Assembly (NCBI RefSeq): GCF_000497045.1
Contig: NW_015961959.1
Location: 310,001 to 374,000, forward strand
DNA length: 64,000 bases
Direction: 5' to 3'
Source of the DNA: Kalmanozyma brasiliensis GHG001
Taxonomy: Eukaryota > Basidiomycota > Ustilaginomycetes > Ustilaginales
The notes beneath the pieces were generated by a model. It ran no database searches. It had not been told where the DNA came from and saw nothing but the letters and a program-made list of their open reading frames with translations. The position numbers and the translations under genes were made by a program. How positions within the stretch are numbered: position 1 is the stretch's first letter; each line of letters begins with the position of its first letter. Of this stretch, positions 38,095 through 47,391 are shown in pieces.

Positions 38095-40032
38095 TCAATC
38101 GTACTGCTCCTCAACCTCCACCTCCTCAGCCCCACCGTCCTCCTTCTCCTCTTCGTCGCTCTCGTCATCGCTCCCCTTCTCCTTCTTGGCAATGAGCGCC
38201 TCGTACTCGGCATCGTACTCGTAGTCGTCGTCCTGCATGCGACGCTTGGACACAGCGAGCTTGGGCGCCGGCGGTTTTGGAGCACCGCGATGGTTCAGCA
38301 GCGAGGGAATGTTGGTTTTGCGTGTCAAGCCTGGTCGACGCGCCGCGCTGGAGGTGAGGATCTTGGTGAGGGACTTGCCGTAGAACGAGGACGGGCCGGA
38401 GGTGGATGGGGAGGAAAGTCGGGAAGAGGGAGTGGAGGGGTCGATGCGCTTAATGGCGACTGTGGTTGGTGTGGCGCGGGCGGGTGCGGATACGGAGGAG
38501 GAGGCCGAGGGTGTGGCAGGAGTGTCGGCGGGTTTCGAGGATGAGGCGGAAGGCTCGGAGGAGGGCGATAGTTCCGTGAGTTGCTCCTTCACTGCTCCTT
38601 TCTCTGCTTCTGCTTTGACTTCCTCTGCCTCCTCTTCCTTTTCAGCCTCTGACTCCTCTGCTACTGGCGATGCGGCTTTGCCAGCCCTGGTCGGCTTGCG
38701 CGATGCTGCGTCTTTCCTGCTCGACCGCCCCGTAGGTGCCTCGACTTCTTCCGCCTCGTTGTCCTCGATGTCACCTTCCAGATCGAATGTCTTTGACGGC
38801 TGCCCTTTTCCTTTGCCCTTGCCTTTCTTGCTCTTTGTCGTCTCTTCGAGCTGCTGCTTCTTCGGCGAAGGCGCACCCTTGCGTGACGATCGTCGTGGCG
38901 ATGTGAGCTGCGGTGGTGTCATGATCCCGTCGTCGTGGTCGGAGGCGGCAGCATCGTCGTCGTCATCCTCCACGGTGATTGCTTTCGTCACTTTTGCCTT
39001 TTTGCGATCACGCGCTTTGAAGCCAACGTCTTCGTCTGTGAGGTCTGCATCTCCTTCGCCACGTGTTGCGCCCTTTGCGTTGCTCGATGAGCTTGGACCA
39101 GGCATGCCGCCATCATTAGCGCCATCCTCCTCGTCATCTGAGACCGCTATCGACCTGCGCTTGCTCGTACCCTTCTTCGAAGCAGCAGCGTCCTTCGATG
39201 CAGCTTTCGACCTCGAAGAGCTTGACGTCGCTGCATCCGCTGAGCTCTTCTTCGACTTCAGTGGTCGACCTTCGGAATCGCAGTTCGGCTTGTAGCTGAC
39301 TTCCTTGCTACGGGCGCTTCGTGTCGGGCGACGAGAGGCTCTCTCCTCCTGCGCAGCGAGCTGTGCTGCAAACGCGGCATCGTCATCTACTTCCACGACG
39401 TCAGACGCATCTGACCCACGACGTCGCGATCGGGTACTCTGCGGAGAGTTTGCTTTTCTCTTCGAGCGGGTGCTGTCTCGTGGTGGCACGATCGATGGGG
39501 ACGAAGCTGGGATCTCGACGTAGACGGTGGGCCCGTTATCGTCTCTTGGATCGGTGGACGCGTGAGACTCTCTGCCGGATCGCGAGGGCGAGCGGGAACG
39601 AGGTCGCTCGGGGGTGCTCGGCTCGTCAGCGTGGCCATCGTGTTCTCCGTCCTCTGCATCGCTGCTCGCCACGAATTCTCCCGGCTGCTGGTTGGAAGGG
39701 CCTACAAGGGCAGCCTTGCCTATTCGCCGCGAGCCAGATGGACTGTCGACCACATTCGCCTTCAAAGAGGGCCTCAGAGGAGAAGACCGCGTTCGCGAGG
39801 GCGAAGGAGCGTGACTGGTGGGAGGCGACGAGACCAGGTTGATCTCGGTGATGGTGGTGGGTGGAGCTGCTGAGCTGTCCATGTGTGAAGTGACGGACGA
39901 TGAAGCCGCTGAAGGTGGCCAAGTAGCAGCGCCTACGATCAGCTCGTCGGATGAGGATGTGCTCGCAGCGTTATTGATCCAAGGTGCGGACATGGGCAGC
40001 AGGGGTTGGCCGCCTGCGCCGGTGAAAGGCAT
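38095..40032 (-). CDS. Charged low-complexity protein, probably nuclear
   Basis: The 645-aa product starts at the first true ATG (40032); the open frame extends 35 codons further, to a GTG. Nearly all of it is Ser/Lys/Glu/Asp-rich and probably disordered, with several basic runs (TRSKRKANSP, RSRRRGS, KKGTSKRRS) that could serve as nuclear localisation signals, alternating with acidic runs. The only ordered-looking region is near the C-terminus: SFYGKSLTKILTS, then RRPGLTRKTNIPSLL, then YEYDAEYEALIAKKE. The G-L-T-R core loosely recalls the G-L-S-R motif of RAD51-binding proteins such as RAD51AP1, but the match is too short to name the protein. The gene is real by length and codon pattern; its function is unknown. 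Confidence 0.7.
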   Translation of the reverse strand: MPFTGAGGQPLLPMSAPWINNAASTSSSDELIVGAATWPPSAASSSVTSHMDSSAAPPTTITEINLVSSPPTSHAPSPSRTRSSPLRPSLKANVVDSPSGSRRIGKAALVGPSNQQPGEFVASSDAEDGEHDGHADEPSTPERPRSRSPSRSGRESHASTDPRDDNGPTVYVEIPASSPSIVPPRDSTRSKRKANSPQSTRSRRRGSDASDVVEVDDDAAFAAQLAAQEERASRRPTRSARSKEVSYKPNCDSEGRPLKSKKSSADAATSSSSRSKAASKDAAASKKGTSKRRSIAVSDDEEDGANDGGMPGPSSSSNAKGATRGEGDADLTDEDVGFKARDRKKAKVTKAITVEDDDDDAAASDHDDGIMTPPQLTSPRRSSRKGAPSPKKQQLEETTKSKKGKGKGKGQPSKTFDLEGDIEDNEAEEVEAPTGRSSRKDAASRKPTRAGKAASPVAEESEAEKEEEAEEVKAEAEKGAVKEQLTELSPSSEPSASSSKPADTPATPSASSSVSAPARATPTTVAIKRIDPSTPSSRLSSPSTSGPSSFYGKSLTKILTSSAARRPGLTRKTNIPSLLNHRGAPKPPAPKLAVSKRRMQDDDYEYDAEYEALIAKKEKGSDDESDEEEKEDGGAEEVEVEEQYD

Positions 40033-40556
40033 CTCGATTGAATGCGCTGAACTCGAAGACGGATCTTGCGGCTGAGGAAGCGGAGGTGCCAGACCTGTAC
40101 GGGGCAGTTGACGCTGTCCGAAAGCTAGCGAGTGCACAAGCAGACTGGGTAAGGCGTTCGATGCTGGACGGAGATGATGGGGAAGCGAAGCGTAAGATGA
40201 CGAGAGGAACGACAGATGGCTGAGCTTCTCGAGAAAAGTGTTACTTTCCTGAGTCGCTCTCGCGTTTCGCCACCCTCTTGACGCGTTGAGCTGGGATCGC
40301 CCTTCATCTCTGTGGAGACAAAAACGCTGAGCCTAAAACGCAGAGAAAACTCAGCCGCGGCGGTCCGAATCTGGGTGTTAGATCGCTGAATCTCAGAGAC
40401 CAACACTTTCGCAGACAAACAGCTGTGGACACCTTTGTCAAGACTTCTGTCCGCCTCTGGAGTCATGATCATCTTTCGACAGTCTGAAAGAGAGCATTGA
40501 TTTCATTGATCGTCGAACATCCTCGCAGACGACTGCGTCCTGGATGCGAGGCTCGC
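40033..40556. other. Intergenic region upstream of the charged protein
   Basis: About 520 bases lie between a gene start and the stop of the aldo-keto reductase gene. Part of it (40033-40137) is an open extension of the charged protein's frame without an ATG, so a spliced upstream exon is possible. I see no other gene. Confidence 0.45.
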
Positions 40557-41504
40557 TTAGTCGCAGTGCTGACTTTGGGTTTGCACCTCGACCCAGCCCT
40601 TATCACCCCTATCCAAGGCATCGAGCTCTTTCATGTGCTCGTCCGAGAGCTCAAAGGACAGACATTCGGCGTTCTCGACTTGTCTCTGCGGGTTGCTGCT
40701 CTTGGGCAGAGCTACAATACCATGCTGCACGAGCCATCGCAGCATCACCTGTGCTTCCGTCTTGCCCGTCTCTCCAGCCACCTTCTTGAGCGTCTTGTCT
40801 CCGTAGTATTGACCTCTTGCGAGCGGGCAGTATGCTTGAACGATGATGGAGTGCTTTTCCGACGCAGCCCTCACATCCTTCTGAGCGAAGAAGGGGTGGC
40901 ACTCGATCTGGTTGCAGACAGGCAGCACCTTCGGCTTGCTATCGATCAGCTCCTCAATGTGCTGAGGGCCAAAGTTGGATACGCCCAGGCTTCGAATCTT
41001 GCCCTCTTGCACCAACTCGGTGAGCGTCGCCCACGAGTCCAGTCGGAACTTCTTACCTCCATCGGGAGCGTGGAGAAGAACGAGGTCAAGGTAGTCGAGA
41101 CCGCTCTTCTTGAGGCTATCTTCGATCGCAGAGCGCGTCTTGCTGCCGCCACCCATATCGTTGAGGTAAATCTTAGTGGTGTAGAACAGCTCGGAGCGAG
41201 GCACGCTGCTTTCGCGAACAGCTTGGCCACACTCGTCCTCGTTTCGGTAGTATCTCGCGGTATCGACGTGTCGGTAGCCTGCCTTGTTGAAGGCGTTCAG
41301 CAGAGCTTGCTTGCATTCGCTACCTCGCATGTCCCAGGCACCGATGCCAAAGCGGGGCATGGTGTGACCGTCGACCATTTTGATGGAAGAGGCGAGCGTG
41401 AGCTGTTCGCCTCGCTTGGGTGCAAACCGATCTGTCATGGTGTGCAGGTGACGTCTCAAGCAAGATGATGAGGTTCGGGAGGAGGAGGAAGCGAGAGAGC
41501 TCAT
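40557..41504 (-). CDS. Aldo-keto reductase
   Basis: The 315-aa product starts at the ATG at 41504; the frame runs 22 codons further, to a GTG. The first 22 residues (MSSLASSSSRTSSSCLRRHL) are Ser/Arg-rich and may target mitochondria; a second ATG follows them at MTDRF. The catalytic tetrad is complete: Asp81 and Tyr86 in VDTARYYRNE, Lys111 in YTTKIYLND, and His145 in LLHAP. The cofactor loop GVSNFGPQH, NQIECHPFF and the NADPH-site segment VALPKSSNPQRQVEN are present. The layout fits fungal AKRs of the glycerol/xylose or 2,5-diketogluconate reductase type. The substrate is unknown. Confidence 0.92.
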   Translation of the reverse strand: MSSLASSSSRTSSSCLRRHLHTMTDRFAPKRGEQLTLASSIKMVDGHTMPRFGIGAWDMRGSECKQALLNAFNKAGYRHVDTARYYRNEDECGQAVRESSVPRSELFYTTKIYLNDMGGGSKTRSAIEDSLKKSGLDYLDLVLLHAPDGGKKFRLDSWATLTELVQEGKIRSLGVSNFGPQHIEELIDSKPKVLPVCNQIECHPFFAQKDVRAASEKHSIIVQAYCPLARGQYYGDKTLKKVAGETGKTEAQVMLRWLVQHGIVALPKSSNPQRQVENAECLSFELSDEHMKELDALDRGDKGWVEVQTQSQHCD

Positions 41505-41762
41505 GGACGAGACTGGAAAGTGTCGGGGTCGAGAGGATGTCGAGGATGGTCCGAGCCCTGGGACCTCCACAGCCTGTCACATTCGAAATTTAGCCGGCTA
41601 TCGCCGTGGACAGTCACGGTCGGACCGATCTGTTGCCGCTCTGCTGATTATGCATCGCTTTCACTGTCGTGTATCACAGACGAGAGGAGTAGATGCATAG
41701 ATGTGTGAACGCTCGAGTCTGCTTGTACATGTGAATATTCAGACCGATGATAGAAAGAGCCT

Positions 41763-42491
41763 TCAGCTGCTGACGAGAGGCAAATCGTAGATGGGACAGC
41801 TACAGCCTAACCGACAACGACCCAGGCACAGCTCCTGACGTGGGCACGAATCAGCCGTGTCAATGATCTCTGTGAAGTCCCGTTCCAGCTCCTTTCTCTT
41901 CAAAGAATGAATCGAGAGGAAGCGTGGCGCTTTGTTGAAGAATGGCACGAGCCGGTCATGGTGCCTCACGAGCTCGTCCTGTAGCGTGATTCCGAAGCAG
42001 TCGAGGTAGTGTCCTGCGACATACTCTTCGATATGTTCGATCAGAAGCGGTTCCGGGGATTGCAAACTGACAAGTCCGAGCGCCGATTCGAGGGGCGCTT
42101 CTCTTTGATACAAGAACGCGTTGTCGCTCTGCAAATCTGCCAGGTCGAGCTCGGGTTCCGTCTCCTCATCTTGGCGTGCGTCGTTCGATGGCCTCAAGCG
42201 AGTGGACAATATTTCCGAGATAGGGAATGAAGAGGCTCGAGCCGAGCCTGATGATGTCTCTTGCGGTACGTCTGCGCTGCTGCTTTGCGGCTTGGCGTGG
42301 TGAGCGCTTTCGACCGAGATCGTATCGCTCTTCGACGATTCCTCGACATCTGCGCCTTCGAGCCGTAGAGCTTCTGCAGATTTGCTTGGTGAAGACAAGC
42401 TCTCGCGTACTCGACCAAGCGACCTTCGCTTCAGAGGCGCAGATAAGCCGGGCCTCCGAGAGGTGGATGCTGGTCCTGTAAAGAGTCCCAT
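41763..42491 (-). CDS. Hypothetical protein with Cys-rich C-terminus
   Basis: This is an open frame of 242 aa from the ATG at 42491. The N-terminal half is Ser/Arg-rich. The C-terminal half (about residues 115-242) looks structured and helical (PEPLLIEHIEEYVAGHYLDCFG, then ELVRHHDRLVPFFNKAPRFL). It ends in a dense cysteine cluster (CPRQELCLGRCRLGCSCP) that could bind metal. I do not recognise the family. The codons just after the ATG contain CTCTTTACAG, a good splice acceptor, so the true start may lie in an upstream exon and the shown N-terminus may be wrong. Confidence 0.55.
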   Translation of the reverse strand: MGLFTGPASTSRRPGLSAPLKRRSLGRVRESLSSPSKSAEALRLEGADVEESSKSDTISVESAHHAKPQSSSADVPQETSSGSARASSFPISEILSTRLRPSNDARQDEETEPELDLADLQSDNAFLYQREAPLESALGLVSLQSPEPLLIEHIEEYVAGHYLDCFGITLQDELVRHHDRLVPFFNKAPRFLSIHSLKRKELERDFTEIIDTADSCPRQELCLGRCRLGCSCPIYDLPLVSS

Positions 42492-43008
42492 GATTAGCGA
42501 AGCCTGTGTGCTCCTCTCGCACAGCACGCGCTCCTGTACATCGTCCGAGAAGGGATTGTGGCTTCAAGCTGTATGCACTCCTCCGGTAGAGTCCTGTTGG
42601 GAGCAGAGTCATGTCGACATGACGTGCTGTATGATGAGGAGAACAGAGAAGGCTCGGCATCGGGACCGTGCGTCTGCTCAAAGGGTCCAAGGCCGGCGAC
42701 TTTTTTGACAGCCTTTTTTCTGGCCTTTTTTTTTTGTGGGCCTTTTTCCTCTGATTTCTCCAAATTTAATCTCCTTATTCCCTGTCGTAGCCGACCGAGC
42801 AGCTGCTGGCGAGCGAGGCATGCGCGACGACCCTGCATCTGAATTGTGCAGAACAACACATCGACACCAACGACTTTCCTTGGCGCGCCTGCCCGAGTCC
42901 TCTTCCCTTCTCACCATCATCGGAAGCGCTCCGATAGCGTCCACGTCAGCATCACAGGATGACTCATACCTACCACTGATTGTGCTCAACCGTCCCTTGC
43001 GCTTCACA
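42492..43008. promoter_or_regulatory. Divergent region with T-rich runs upstream of the ArAE/BRE4-like gene
   Basis: About 520 bases lie between divergent genes. On the plus strand at 42700-42750 there are several T runs separated by GGCC-type steps (the longest is ten T). Such poly(dT) tracts often keep fungal promoters free of nucleosomes. The frame of the downstream gene is open from a GTG at 42736, with an in-frame ATG at 42820 that could be an earlier start. Confidence 0.5.
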
Positions 43009-46000
43009 ATGGACAGGACCGAAGGACAACCACAAAGTCACCAGCAACCTTCGGGCGGCTCCGTGCTCTTGCAGCCATCGGCTCGGCCCATCATCCGTCG
43101 CATCGTCTCTGACCGAGATCATCCGTTCAGCACCCAGTCGCTTCCATCCAACGGAACGATCCGACCCAATCTCTGGAATGCCGTGCGTCAGCGCGTCAAA
43201 GTCACTTCCGCCCTCAAGACACCCGCTGACTCATCCAAACGTCGATCTCGCGCCTTTGAGGACGAGCGCAGATTTGACGATGAGGGCATCACATCCGACA
43301 CGCTGCGCGGCGACATCGACCATCTGCTTGCACCAGGCCAATATGCCGAACAATGGCAGTCCCTCGCGCATCTCTTCGAAGCTGCAGACCAGGATCCCTC
43401 CGGCCAGTCCCGTTCCAAATTGCGGCCGAGTAGAAAGAGCAAGCGTCTCTCTGTCGCGCCGTCAGGACATACCAGGTCACCTTCACCTTCACGGATGTCT
43501 GCAGGTCCAAGCAACACTGGTCAGCCCGGGTCAACAGCAAGACCAGCTTCATACGTACGCAACACGCAAGAAGAGAATCCAGATGATTCCTTCGCAAGCT
43601 TTGTCGGCCCGTCCTCGTTCAAGGAGAGCTCAAGCTTCAAGCTGAGATCCCGCACGTCAAAGCTCACCACGTCATCGCACCCACGGAACTCTCCGAGTCA
43701 AGAGCAGGACTCGGCAACCTCAGCCTCGGGGTCATCCGCCGCGAAAGACCCTGTTCGATTCAGCGAGGAGCCATCGAGTATGCTGACCGATGATCCCGAA
43801 CAGACTCCTCTTGGTGAAGACCCGCTTCTGTATTCGACACAAGAGCGTCTTCTGCAGAGCGACAGCGAGACCGACACCGACAGCGAGACTGATAGCGACG
43901 ATGATGACCAACAAAAGAGGGCATCGCCAGCTCGAACATCCAATGGCAGCAAAAGCGGACTGCATCAGAATGGTGGACAAAGGCCGGCATCAGATGAAGG
44001 CCACGGAGCTGGATCGACACGAGTGCTACCCTCACTGCAGAGCAGGATGCGTTCACTGGGCTCTCACGCCAGCGGGTCAAATCTCACCTTGCTGCAGCGT
44101 AGCATCCTCAAATGCGCTCTTGCTTATCTGGTCGCGTCGCTCTTCACCTATTCGACCACTCTGAGCGCCTGGCTTGCAAGCTTCTTGCCCAACAATGATC
44201 CTGACGACGAGGTCCCCTTTTCGAACCTTCACATGATTGCGACGGTAGCCGTCTACTTTCACCCTGCCAAGACGCTGGGTGCCATGATCGAAGCCGACAT
44301 ATTTGCGCTCGGCGCTTTCATCTTCGCCATCTCGCTCGGCTTCTGCTCCATGGCAGTCGCCGTCTTCTTGCATGAGGTCGACCGCATTCTCATCTCTGAC
44401 ATCGTCAGCGTCCTCTTCTTCCTCGGCTTCGGCATGGCGCTGGTTGGCTACGCAAAGATCAAGGTCGCCAAGCCTCAATTCAACACGGCCTGCTCGCTCA
44501 TCTCGATCATCGTATTCACGGTCATTGTCAAAGAGGGTTCGATGCATCTTGGCCACTTCTCGACCGAGAAGACATTCCAGGTGACGTTAGTCGTTCTGGT
44601 CGGCTCCTTCATCAGCAACGTCATCTGCTTCTACGTCTGGCCGCAGAGCGCCACCTCCAATCTGCAGGGCGACATTGTCCGCAATCTGCGAGGGTTCTCC
44701 ACTCTCTTGCGTGTCCTCACCAAGACCTTCTTGCTCGAGGACCCTGCCAACTTTCACTTCAAGAGCGATCGCATCAAGCGCGCCATCGACGACCACCATG
44801 ACAGCTTCACTTCGCTCAAGAAGAATCTAGAAGAGGCCAAGCTCGAATCGCTCTTCGACGTTCGGATGCGTGGCATGAGCGCCAAGTACGTCGAGGCTAC
44901 CGATTCGCTCAATCGACTTGCCCAGCATCTCACCGGTCTTCGAAGCAGCTGCGGTCTGCAGCATCAGATCATGGCCACGCGCAGGGAAGCACAGCGACTA
45001 GCCAGAGAGGCTTCACAGGCAGAGTCTTCCACTCGGACAACCGTGAACGGAGCAAATGCACCTGCCAGCGTGCCTCAGACTAGATCTCGGCCAGCATCTA
45101 CGCGGCTTGCCGACCTGTTCGAAGTGGACGCCGACCTCAACGACGTGGCAGATGGTGGAGCAGAAAAGGCTGGCTCCTCCGACCGCGCCACAGAGGCAAC
45201 TGCATTCGAAGACTTTATCGCCAGCGTCGGTCCGCACATGCGAAGTCTCGTCTTTTCCTGCTGCCGCACTCTCCGTGGATTACGATCTACGTTTGTCGCA
45301 CGCGATGCTTCGGATGCTGTGCTCAAGGTGCTCTTCCAAGATGCGAGCAACAACGGTAGCGCCACTGGCACTTGGCACGACTTTGGCGGTACGTCGAGCG
45401 GCGCTTATGTGCCCGGGACCAGCTTCGACGGTCTCCACAGCGACATCTCAAAGGCATTGCGAAGGTTTCAACACGAGCAAACGGTAGCCATTAAACGCAT
45501 CTACACCATGGAGCCGAAGAAACTGGCGCAGCAGCTTGGCGATGACAGCTACGATGATACGTCAGGTCGAAGCGCCAAAGGCCAGCAGAACGGCTCGTTT
45601 GGAGTCAAGAGCCTCTTGCAAGACGACAAGGGAGACGAGGATGTCTTCCTCATCTTTTTCTTCGTCTTCAACCTCGAGGAATTTGCCAAGGAGTTGGAAG
45701 TGCTTATTGAAGCGCTCGAGGTGATCCGACAAGCGGAGGAACGAATCGCATTGGCGAGGCAAACATCACTATGGATGCGAGTCCGTCTCTTTGTTGGGAC
45801 AATGGGCGCCATGACATCAGAATACGCCTCGATGCTAGGCTGGAGATGGAGCCAGGGTAGCAGAATGAAGAGCAGGCTCGGAAAGACTGTCAGAAGCGTG
45901 CCGGCAGCAAAGAAGATGACGACGCCACTGGACTTCCCATCAAACCGACGACATGCCGTCAACACGGATCAGACTCCGAGAGCTCTGACCTGGCAAGAGA

Positions 46001-47391
46001 AGCTGCAAAGAGTGGTCTGGCACATCGGCGAGTTCTTCCGTCAGCCTGACACAAAGTTCGCGATCAAGTCCGGTCTCGGAAGCGCTCTTCTGGCGAGCCC
46101 TGCTTTCTTCCCCTCGACACGCCCGATCTTCACCAAGTTCCAGGGCCAATGGGCGCTGGTCAGCTTCATGGTCGTGCTCTCGCCGACAGTCGGCCAGTCG
46201 AATCACATGAGCCTTCATCGCATCATGGGAACCATCCTCGGGGCGTGTGCTGCCATCGGCGTCTACAAGCTCTTCCCAGACAACGGGGTCGTGCTGCCGA
46301 TCTTCGGAGTGCTGTTTTCGATCCCTTGCTTCCGCTATATCGTTGGCAAGCCTCAGCTCGCGTCGAGTGGTCGCTTCGTGCTGCTCACGTACAATCTGAC
46401 GGCCCTGTACAGCTACAATCTGCGCAAGACCGAAGTCGAGGTGGAGCAGATTGCGTATCAGCGGACGGTCTCGGTCATCGTTGGTGTGCTGTGGGCCACA
46501 ATCCTCAATCAGCTAGTCTGGCCCTTTGAAGCGCGTCGGCAGCTGGCACTGGGTGTATCGGACGTACTCTTCAAGTTGGCATGGCTCTACCAGCGATTAG
46601 TGCTGTCGTACTCCCGCGATCCTTCGCAGAAGCGATCGAGGCACCGTGGTCCAGGGGAAGATGGCGAGGACGAGGACGCAGACGACAGCTTTGAGCAGCA
46701 CGGTGTGGACGGTCAGAACGACGAAGAGACAGCTCTGCTGGGCACCTTCGCAACGCAACATGGCGACGAATTCCAAGCGATCGAGTTGCACTTGCAGGTC
46801 TCGATCATCAAGTTGGAAGGCCTGCTCGCGCAGACCAAGCACGAGCCGCGGCTGAAAGGACCGTTTCCCGTCGCCACCTATCGGTCGATGCTGTCGTGCT
46901 GTCAGAACATCCTGGACAAGCTGCACAGCATGCGATGCGTGACCACGCGACAAGACTGGTACCGACACGTCCGACGCGACTTTGTGATCCCGGTCAACGC
47001 CGAGCGACGCGAGATGGTGGGCAACGTGTTGCTCTACTTTTACACGCTTGGATCAGCATTCCACCTCAAGAATCCGGTTCCGCCCTATTTCCCACCAGCG
47101 GGTCAGTGCCGGTTGCGACTGCTGGATCGGATCCGAGAGCTCCCTGTGGTCAAGAGGAGGGCGGTGCGCGGATCGAGTGCGTATCTGCTGTTTTACTCGT
47201 ACGCACTGGCGATGAAGGATGTGATCGACCAGTTGGATGCGTTGGGCAGATTGACGCAACAGAACTTTGGCGTGTGGGGAGGCAGCGTCGACGACTTTGA
47301 GCGGCATTTTGTGTCGAGCGCCGAGTCGGTGGTGTCGAGCCCGTATGCGAGCAAGAAGCCTTCTCGGAGCAATCTCGGTGCGGCTGGATGA
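43009..47391 (+). CDS. BRE4/ArAE-type multipass membrane protein
   Basis: The product has 1460 aa from the ATG at 43009, which has good context (cacaATGG). An earlier in-frame ATG at 42820 is possible. About 350 residues of polar, Ser-rich N-terminus are followed by two membrane blocks of the aromatic-acid-exporter/fusaric-acid-resistance superfamily. The first (about 44090-44650) holds six or so helices, including LKCALAYLVASLFTY and FHPAKTLGAMIEADIF. The second (about 46060-46540) holds FAIKSGLGSALLASPAFF, WALVSFMVVLSPTVGQS and ATILNQLVWPFEARRQLA. A cytosolic domain lies between the blocks, and the C-terminal domain resembles the DUF2421/Bre4-related region. In yeast, loss of Bre4 causes brefeldin A sensitivity. 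The transported substrate is unknown. Confidence 0.85.
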   Translation: MDRTEGQPQSHQQPSGGSVLLQPSARPIIRRIVSDRDHPFSTQSLPSNGTIRPNLWNAVRQRVKVTSALKTPADSSKRRSRAFEDERRFDDEGITSDTLRGDIDHLLAPGQYAEQWQSLAHLFEAADQDPSGQSRSKLRPSRKSKRLSVAPSGHTRSPSPSRMSAGPSNTGQPGSTARPASYVRNTQEENPDDSFASFVGPSSFKESSSFKLRSRTSKLTTSSHPRNSPSQEQDSATSASGSSAAKDPVRFSEEPSSMLTDDPEQTPLGEDPLLYSTQERLLQSDSETDTDSETDSDDDDQQKRASPARTSNGSKSGLHQNGGQRPASDEGHGAGSTRVLPSLQSRMRSLGSHASGSNLTLLQRSILKCALAYLVASLFTYSTTLSAWLASFLPNNDPDDEVPFSNLHMIATVAVYFHPAKTLGAMIEADIFALGAFIFAISLGFCSMAVAVFLHEVDRILISDIVSVLFFLGFGMALVGYAKIKVAKPQFNTACSLISIIVFTVIVKEGSMHLGHFSTEKTFQVTLVVLVGSFISNVICFYVWPQSATSNLQGDIVRNLRGFSTLLRVLTKTFLLEDPANFHFKSDRIKRAIDDHHDSFTSLKKNLEEAKLESLFDVRMRGMSAKYVEATDSLNRLAQHLTGLRSSCGLQHQIMATRREAQRLAREASQAESSTRTTVNGANAPASVPQTRSRPASTRLADLFEVDADLNDVADGGAEKAGSSDRATEATAFEDFIASVGPHMRSLVFSCCRTLRGLRSTFVARDASDAVLKVLFQDASNNGSATGTWHDFGGTSSGAYVPGTSFDGLHSDISKALRRFQHEQTVAIKRIYTMEPKKLAQQLGDDSYDDTSGRSAKGQQNGSFGVKSLLQDDKGDEDVFLIFFFVFNLEEFAKELEVLIEALEVIRQAEERIALARQTSLWMRVRLFVGTMGAMTSEYASMLGWRWSQGSRMKSRLGKTVRSVPAAKKMTTPLDFPSNRRHAVNTDQTPRALTWQEKLQRVVWHIGEFFRQPDTKFAIKSGLGSALLASPAFFPSTRPIFTKFQGQWALVSFMVVLSPTVGQSNHMSLHRIMGTILGACAAIGVYKLFPDNGVVLPIFGVLFSIPCFRYIVGKPQLASSGRFVLLTYNLTALYSYNLRKTEVEVEQIAYQRTVSVIVGVLWATILNQLVWPFEARRQLALGVSDVLFKLAWLYQRLVLSYSRDPSQKRSRHRGPGEDGEDEDADDSFEQHGVDGQNDEETALLGTFATQHGDEFQAIELHLQVSIIKLEGLLAQTKHEPRLKGPFPVATYRSMLSCCQNILDKLHSMRCVTTRQDWYRHVRRDFVIPVNAERREMVGNVLLYFYTLGSAFHLKNPVPPYFPPAGQCRLRLLDRIRELPVVKRRAVRGSSAYLLFYSYALAMKDVIDQLDALGRLTQQNFGVWGGSVDDFERHFVSSAESVVSSPYASKKPSRSNLGAAG

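Noticed and set aside
38402..39295. 297-codon plus-strand open frame opposite the charged nuclear protein
   Set aside because: It is Ser/Ala/Phe-repetitive and is the complement of Ser/Lys/Glu-rich codons. The minus strand has the longer frame and an ordered C-terminal motif.
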